Positions 58,022 to 64,000 of a DNA stretch of 64,000 nucleotides are shown here, in pieces. A model generated the notes under the pieces. That model did not search any database, was not told the origin of the DNA, and saw nothing but the letters and a program-made list of their open reading frames with translations. Position 1 is the stretch's first letter. Each line of letters starts with the position of its first letter. Both the position numbers and the translations under genes were made by a program. The stretch is from the NCBI GenBank assembly GCA_037039685.1, contig JAWNGF010000002.1, positions 1,922,001 through 1,986,000 of the forward strand. The letters are read 5' to 3'. This DNA is from Ceratobasidium sp. AG-K. Its lineage: Eukaryota > Basidiomycota > Agaricomycetes > Cantharellales > Ceratobasidiaceae.

Positions 58022-60018
58022 TCAAAAGCGAGACTTTCGCTCGACTACGCGTCCAAAAACATAGTGAGCAACAAGTGCGCAAACGCCAACGCTAATAATT
58101 ACAAGATAGGGTGGCAAGGTCACAGCCGATAAACCACCAGGTAATGAGGACTTGAGCGCATCACGATCACCAGAGGGAGTTTCTTCAGGATTCCCAGCCT
58201 CGTTCTTCCGTTCAACCCCCTGCATCTCGAGGAACGCAAGTCTCCGTTCGGTCTCATCAAGACGACGGCATAAATCGTCCCATGCTGTCCGAGGAACCCG
58301 CAGTGTTTGGCCCTGGCCCCGCGCGCTATTTGCCACGAGCCTCGCGCCTTGTGCCATGATCGGGGCGCTACCAACAGGTGCTCGACGACTAGTACCTCCC
58401 GGGAATTCGTCCTCCCACGCCTTGGCTCCCCATGAGGTCGCGCGGGGACGGCCCTCGCAGGCCCCCCTTCTTCCTCCAGAAGCGCTCGATAGTGGGTTCG
58501 TCATCTACAGTTCCTTTAGACTTGTTGATATCTTGCGCCGGTGGGTTCGAATGAACCGAGTAGCCTGACTGGGTAGCTACGGGTGTATTCACAACCGGCG
58601 GGAGCGGCAGTATCTCCATAGTTTCGGAGGTAATGGTTTGTGACGCTTTCGATAAACCCGAGGCCGAGAGGAATGCGTCCGAGATTCGGTTTGATTCAGG
58701 GGAACCCATGTCTCGAAGCGGTGCGCCCTTATTAGTTGAACGGTCCTCCGGTCCGTGAGCGTTAATTGTAATGTTTCCGACCACGTCAGGTTCGAGATCT
58801 TCCTCGCTTTCCGAGGTCATCTCGGCGCTGGCAAAGCCCGCATCGTAATTTCCTTGAGTGATGTCCTCTAATGAGCTTGCCGCTCGCTCTAGGGTTTTCA
58901 CTATTTCTCGAACCCGTCCGATGGACGAGCTTGCGTTCGAGGAAGCAGACTGAGCACGTGGACGAGTGGAGCGGTACGAGGGGGGGTACTCGGGCACATC
59001 AGAGTCAAAACTAAGCGTGGAGAGTTTTGAGACAAGTATCCGCTCGATCGGAGTGTGCTGAGATCGTGTGGGTTGGATGGAGCAGACTGGGTGTATGACA
59101 CGGACGAGGACCCCCGCATAGTAGTCTCCTCGCGCTCGAGCACGGTGCTTGGGATACGCCGTTCATGCTCGGTGGGATGATCAAGCGCGTCAGTCTCATC
59201 TGGACCGAAGCCCCAGATACGGCCTTTCAGTACACTCTTTCGGAGCTCCAAGGAGGAGGACAAGAGTACGGTCCTCCAGAGTTGATTGATCCCCATGCTG
59301 CGCGTCAGTCGTTAACATTTATTAAATATCATGGTGACATCATTACTTACTCTTCCATGTCTTTCTCTTCCAGTCGCAAGAATGTCCTTCCATTAAGTTT
59401 ATATTTGACTACGAAATTCGCAATGTCTTGAGCCACTGGCTTTGGGACCAGTATCGTTTCGGAAGACTTGCTACCTCGGAATCGCAACGCGGTGAGCAGG
59501 TATTGCGCTAATTGAGCAGGCGTCCATAATTTGGGATTGTCCTGTGTCACGGTTATCGGAGTTCTCAACACTCCTAATCACGAACTTACTGGAAGAGCCG
59601 ATTGTGAAACCGCTTCACCCGCATGCTTATCAAGCGACCTAGGGTCGGTCTCACTGCGTTTCAATCTCCAACGGCGAATGACATGCTCTGCATCTGAGGT
59701 CTCCTTGTTACTCGTGTAACCAGAATCGGCGTATTCTGCGGGTAGTGGGAGGGGTGGTGGAGTAGCTTGAGCGTTCAGGCTCTTTGTGTGTCTATGCCCA
59801 CGACTTTGCGAGTGGCGTCGAAGACTAGGTGTGGTTGGAGAAGTCACCGGAGGGGGCGTCTCAAAGGACATCCCCTGGGATGACTTGGGACTGGCATATC
59901 CCGAGGAAAAGGACGTCCGAATGTAATTAGGAGCTCGTTTGATTGGGATGCTAGAGGTCGGCGGAGAAGCGAGCGGGGAAGGGGGTAATGGAGTGCGTGT
60001 TTCAAACATCTCTGCCAT
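58022..60018 (-). CDS. SAM-like domain protein with C-terminal membrane anchor, frame break
   Basis: Not identified beyond its domains. ATG 60018 (MAEMFETRTPLPPSP) starts a Ser/Pro-rich part. A SAM-type helical domain spans two exons: PKLWTPAQLAQYLLTALRF, NGRTFLRLEEKDMEE and MGINQLWRTVLLSSSLELRK. A long polar region follows with SSSIGRVREIVKTLE and MTSESEEDLEPDVVGN. The end is a coiled coil (DLCRRLDETERRLAFLEMQ) and a single hydrophobic helix (PPYLVIISVGVCALVAHYVF) before TGA at 58022. It would be tail-anchored. The frame changes by one base in the C6 run at 58462-58467 (G6 on the coding strand); deleting one base joins the two parts. Convergent with the phosphate transporter, divergent from YIP4. 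Confidence 0.7.
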
Positions 60019-60231
60019 GGTCGATGAATAGAGAGTCGCTTGGGTAAATGTTCAATTATTCCAATGTTGTGTCGTGAGGTCGTAATGTCATAGAAGTAAA
60101 TCGTAAGAAAATGTTCTGGTGCAACTGGTAAGAGTGTGGTTGCACAAGGAACCTGTAATTGGTTGACCCCTATCAGAAATGATTTGATTGCTCATGCTTG
60201 GTCATCGCCACACGTTCATCAAACAACCACG

Positions 60232-61469
60232 ATGTCCACTCCGGCACCTGCGCATCAATATATCGTGGCCGATGACGACGACGTCAACGACGAAGACATC
60301 CCTGGGTTCACCCAACCGTCCATCCATGGAGGGTCAGCGCCCACTACTCCGGGAGCTAAGGCGCCGTTAGAACCAGTTATTTTAACACCCAACCCTAGGC
60401 TTTCTGGGAATATTGGTTCGTCAAGCGGAGCGGGTGCACCAGGGCGTTCTGACAGTACCCGTCAGCAATATGGGAGTGTTAGATTGGAGACTAGGTTAGC
60501 AACGACCTTACACGACTTTACTTGCCTAATCTATTATCCCGGCAGGTATTCCGGGGTTGATACCTTGGATGAGCCAGTGACGGCGACCATTGTAAGTGGC
60601 CGACCCAGCGATACCAGTTGGTTCTCAAGTTATATCCAGGCAAGGGATTTGTTGTCTATCTACAGCAAGCTGCTTCAAGTGTTGTATCCTCGTAGGACCG
60701 GTGCAGGGAGGGAGGTCTTAAGGTTTGTCGAGCTTCTCATGCGAACGTCTTTCTCACGGAACCGTGTCATTCACATTCAGAGATTGGGATTTGTGGGGGC
60801 CCCTAATCCTATGTCTTGCGCTCGGTATTCTCTTAAGTGTTAATGTGAGTGTAACGATCATGCGCTATCCCAAACCCAAAGTCATTGATGCCGGCGCATA
60901 AAGGCACCAGCCACCCAATCACTTGGCGTCTTTACTGGGGTAGTCGTGATCGTTTCCATTGGGTCACTTGTAGTCACGCTAAACGCAAAACTTTTGGGTG
61001 GTCGCGTGTACGTCAATTTTAGTGTGTTGAGTTGTTTCGCTGCTCATCCTTGGCTCTCAGCTCGCTGTTCCAATCCTTGTGTGTGCTGGGTTATTGCATA
61101 TTCCCGCTAGGTTAGTTTATTGGTCCCGGTCCAGGGCCTGAACTCACCTGTGCTTAGTATTGGCCGCTATTATATCTACGTTTGTACGAGTACTTTACAT
61201 CAGGGCACCTATCGCACTTGCAGCGTGGGCATGGTGTGTTTGGGGTACGTCCTGTGGGCTATATGTATCCGCGGTTGACTTAGGTCATGCTTGCTAGCGG
61301 CGGTAAACTTCCTCGATGGAACCAAAATAGAACAACAGCGCGTACTACTCGCAGTTTATCCATTGTTGTACGTCTAATCCACCAGACCTTCGATTATCTT
61401 TACTCATGGAACGTCTCGTTCACTAGATTGTTTTACTTTTTGCTTGCATGGATGATACTTGTCCAATAA
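60232..61469 (+). CDS. YIP4: Yip4/YIPF6-family Golgi membrane protein
   Basis: YIP family proteins have five membrane helices and interact with Rab GTPases in ER-Golgi traffic. ATG 60232 gives MSTPAPAHQYIVADDDDVND, an acidic cytosolic N-terminus. Exons then join as TLDEPVTATI, ARDLLSIYSKLLQVLYPRR, DWDLWGPLILCLALGILLSV, APATQSLGVFTGVVVIVS, GSLVVTLNAKLLGGRV, SLFQSLCVLGYCIFPL, LAAIISTFVRVLYIRAPIAL, AAVNFLDGTKIEQQRVLLAV and LLFYFLLAWMILVQ, TAA at 61467-61469. The DxWGPL and VLGYCxFPL motifs are diagnostic. Eight or so introns; the site after LLGGRV was not exactly fixed. Confidence 0.87.
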
Positions 61470-61759
61470 AAAGTTGCACAATTTGAGACCGCAACTGGTT
61501 CGCACATGCGCACATCTTGTGATGGACAGCATTGCCCGCCCACGCTCGGTTGGAATCGTGGATATGGTTGATCTGGTTCGGCAGAAGGTCTGCGCATTGA
61601 TGTAAAACGCTCCGTCCCAGTCATCAGACTACGAGGCTGTGCAACTTGGGAGCTTGGTGTTCCAGAAAAAGAGTCTGTGCCCTGAGTGCTATGCACGGCC
61701 CTCATATAACTACAAGGGGCGGCCTTGGAGCTCTCGGCACAGTCCCCTACCACTTCCCC

Positions 61760-62528
61760 ATGGCTTCTGAATCAGCTCATACTTTGGAATCAGACGCGAC
61801 GGCCGTCGCGAACCTTCAGCTTGTGTTTAGTAGGGACAATCCATCCAACACAGTGCTCTCCCCTCTCAATGGTGAAGGACCTTGCTATTCCGCCGTGGCG
61901 AAGATTCGCAACAAAGAGGACATGGTTACAACCTTCCGTAAATCTGAGGAAGGGCCAACCGCAGATTGGGAAAGCAAGCCTATAATTGCGACTCTAGAGT
62001 GGCGCGAGGTTTTCAGTGACAGAATATCGCTCGCAGGAAAGCCTACAGTGAGCGCCGGGAGCCTTTTCAAGAAAAAGTTCATGTCAAGGTAAGTGATGCG
62101 ATACCCTAAATCACACTGCATAACTTGGGTGCGTTTAGCACTGTATCGTTCTCTGATGACCAAGGTCGAAAATACGAATGGAAAGGATACGCTCCGGGAC
62201 TTCAGATGGTGGTAAGTGTTTACACCCGAGCCACAACTATCATCTAATTGCTTCATAGCTATTCGAAAAGGGTGGAAAGGAAGGGATTGCGGCCTTTAAA
62301 CGCTCCCGTCTCGACCACGCCACTCAGAAAATGTCCCAGGCTACCCTAACGTTGAGTCCTCGCGCCGTCGAGATTATTGATCTGGTCGTGGTGTCGTTCT
62401 TGGCGTTGGAAAAGAATCGTAGAGCGGATGACAACTCTTCGAGCAATAAGGCAGATTCGCTCACCTCGGGTGACATTGGGATCGGCAATGTGACGGGTAA
62501 TGACAACATTTACAGGCATGGCGTCTAG
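61760..62528 (+). CDS. DUF6593-like basidiomycete protein
   Basis: A protein of unknown function of a type abundant in Agaricomycetes. The start ATG 61760 (MASESAHTLESDATAV) has good context. The conserved body has LVFSRDNPSNTVL, YSAVAKIRNKEDMVTTFRK, IATLEWREVFSDRISLAG, VSFSDDQGRKYEWKGYAPG, LQMVLFEKGGKEGIAAFKRS and EIIDLVVVSFLALEKNRR. This pattern of short beta strands ending in a helical VVSFLxLEK segment is typical. Two introns (after KKKFMS near 62090 and after LQMV near 62212). TAG ends at 62528. No signal peptide or membrane helix. The assignment rests on recalled family pattern, without a search. Confidence 0.65.
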
Positions 62529-62596
62529 GTGTCTGCGGTATCGTTTGCATGTTTTGTAACAAATCATAGGGTGTCTGTCTATTGTGTGAATAAGTG

Positions 62597-62605
62597 AAAA
62601 AAAAA
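62597..62605 (-). terminator. RNA polymerase III terminator of the tRNA-Tyr gene
   Basis: Nine consecutive A on the plus strand, so nine T on the minus strand, starting 18 bases after the tRNA 3' end. This is a strong Pol III stop signal. Confidence 0.8.
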
Positions 62606-62622
62606 GGAAACACCCAAAAGGC

Positions 62623-62709
62623 TCCCTCGGACCGGGATCGAACCAGTGGCCTTGAGATCACGAAAGTATCCATTACAGTCTCACGCTCTTCCAGCTGAGC
62701 TACCAAGGG
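62623..62709 (-). tRNA. tRNA-Tyr: tRNA-Tyr (GTA) with 14-nt intron
   Basis: The minus strand folds into a cloverleaf: acceptor CCCTTGG / CCGAGGG with discriminator A, D arm AGCTCAGCTGGAAGAGC, anticodon stem TGAGA / TCTCA, and T arm ACTGG TTCGATC CCGGT. The anticodon loop reads C-T-GTA-A, then a 14-nt intron TGGATACTTTCGTG after position 37, then A. The anticodon GTA identifies Tyr, and an intron at this place is usual for eukaryotic tRNA-Tyr. The internal A and B boxes (TAGCTCAGCTGG and GGTTCGATCC) are intact. Its 5' end is one base after the stop codon of the gene upstream. Confidence 0.95.
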
Positions 62710-64000
62710 TTACGAAACTTGTCTTCCAAAGCGAATCCGATGTTTTACATCATAGTCACAAATTGGGAGCTTTTGCTCCCATGAATGGTTACCTCCGTAT
62801 GGGTCATGCAAAGCCTGCCCTGAGTGCGGATCTTCCACGTCTAGCTCCATAATGTCACAGGAACTATGGACGAAAGAGACAAATGGCTCCTTCCCGAGCT
62901 TCCGCATCAAAACTGGATGCATCAACCTATCCATGACCTTTTCATATTCTAACTTTGCTACATGTGCGCTACGTATCGGAACGCCCAAGGTCTTTGAGCC
63001 TACCATCAACCACCGGCGAAACCACCACCAAGTCTATCTGGCCTTTGGACTTGCCCTCACTAGATGTATTTCCACATCTTGCCTTGGCACCGTCAAACCT
63101 GTCTATATCCGTCATATGTTCCCGCTGAGCGATTCTAAGGGCGTCCCCAATTTCGCCGATCGAGTGCCCAGTCGGAGCACGCTGTCGTTCGAAATTGATT
63201 ATCATTTCAGCAGCATTGAGCCAGCGTTGCTTGGCCTTGGAGATTGTCTGTTTCGACGACGAAGCAAGAAATTTGGGCGTGTGGTCGCCTTTGTGAGCTT
63301 TGAATGTATGTATGTATTGAGAACCTAGAGGGGAATCGTTAGCGTACGTGACACGCGCTCCGTGGGGACTGACCGAGAAGGTATCTCCGAACAATAGAAC
63401 TCATTATTACGCCGTTCTCGTCGTCAATAAGATACGGCTTGTCCTTCAGTGCTTCATAGCCATCGTAACCTGCTGCCATATACTCTCGGGTTACGATCCG
63501 ATATGCTTTGTTGGGATCGCGCTCAAGGGGCCGACCATTCTTGGTACGGACCGTACCATCCGAAGCTACTTCTTGTTCCGCTACCCAAATCCCCTTGATT
63601 CTACTTCCTGGAGGGAGCGTTGAGTCCCACTCGACTCGGATACCCGACACGATTGGGAACCGCCTACGTCCAAAACGTTACTGGATGAATTCTACGACCT
63701 GGTTGCACCCACCCCTCCTGCGCCGGCCAAGTTGATAAACCCGATTCCAAAGCAGTCCATATGGTCTCCCCGTCGATTTCCTTGACCACGATTGGATCTT
63801 CAAACGGAAGAATCTCCAAGAGGTCACCCAAAGTGATGTCACCTACACATACATGTTGGGCCGCGTAGGCTACTCTACGGGGAATACCCACCTGGCCCAT
63901 ACACAGAATCTCCACGCAGGGTTCCTCCACAGATCAGGACGCCATCTGCCACACCACCTCCCTTGACGCACAGCGCGTCGTCATACGCATGTCGTAGCAC
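62710..64000 (-). CDS. 5'-nucleotidase-family protein, C-terminal part (5' end outside window)
   Basis: A member of the UshA/CD73-like metallophosphoesterase family, of which only the C-terminal substrate-binding domain lies in the window. Reading from 64000: GGGVADGVLICGGTLRGDSV, GDITLGDLLEILPFEDPIVV, KEIDGETIWTALESGLSTWP, GRFPIVSGIRVEWDSTLPPG, NKAYRIVTREYMAAGYDGYE. A C-terminal extension follows (KAKQRWLNAAEMIINFERQR, then EYEKVMDRLMHPVLMRKLGK). Introns were joined in frame after GPG, after QEG, after YLLG and after VVD. The stop TAA is at 62710-62712. A last intron after DPYGG is possible; both versions use the same stop. The catalytic metal-binding part is beyond the edge. Confidence 0.8.

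Noticed and set aside
60136..60231. Upstream start for the YIP4 ORF at 60136
   Set aside because: It is a non-ATG start; the first good ATG in frame is 60232, giving the expected acidic N-terminus.

Overview
The window is nuclear DNA of a filamentous basidiomycete. The signs are short introns (about 48-75 nt), tightly packed multi-exon genes, a DUF6593-type protein, a KilA-N/APSES regulator of the Xbp1 type, a hybrid histidine kinase and a chromovirus-type Ty3/gypsy retroelement. Agaricomycetes is well supported; Rhizoctonia or a close relative is only a guess. All gene models were joined by eye from splice sites and family motifs, without database searches.

Bases 1-14654 are a retrotransposon block made from one Ty3/gypsy family. 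The order is: 3' part of one copy (1-1918), LTR (1919-2383), a second decayed full-length interior (2384-9471) carrying two later solo-LTR insertions, LTR (9472-9939), a degenerate minus-strand ORF region, and a shorter deletion derivative (11228-14649) with two LTRs and a 5-bp target duplication. The family has three unusual traits: a primer site right after the LTR that is complementary to a segment inside the LTR (Tf1-like self-priming), a conserved -1 frame relation between gag and protease-pol, and an extra Trp-rich ORF between the integrase chromodomain and the 3' LTR. A 153-bp hairpin lies at 15111-15263.

Bases 15771-64000 are euchromatic housekeeping genes. In order: UBX-domain protein (-), dolichol kinase SEC59 (+), LAMMER kinase (+), GPI-anchored Ser/Thr-rich protein (+), Swd2/WDR82 (-), RNA polymerase subunit Rpb5 (+), DNA polymerase delta small subunit (+), hybrid histidine kinase (+), HSBP1-like coiled coil (-), lanosterol 14-alpha-demethylase ERG11/CYP51 (+), ARV1 (+), NIPA/Rsm1-like C3HC zinc-finger protein (-), trehalose-6-phosphate synthase (+), monothiol glutaredoxin (+), ornithine decarboxylase (+), Xbp1-like regulator (+), SPX-domain phosphate transporter (+), SAM-like tail-anchored protein (-), Yip4/YIPF6 (+), DUF6593 protein (+), tRNA-Tyr (-) and a partial 5'-nucleotidase (-).

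The cellular genes form no single pathway cluster. Two sterol genes (ERG11 and ARV1) are tandem neighbours, and ERG11 shares a divergent promoter with the HSBP1-like gene. Unusual gene-structure features include a start codon split by an intron (RPB5), two GC-AG introns in TPS1, a tRNA that abuts the stop codon of the neighbouring gene, and three single-base frame breaks in otherwise well-conserved genes that are more likely assembly errors than real mutations.
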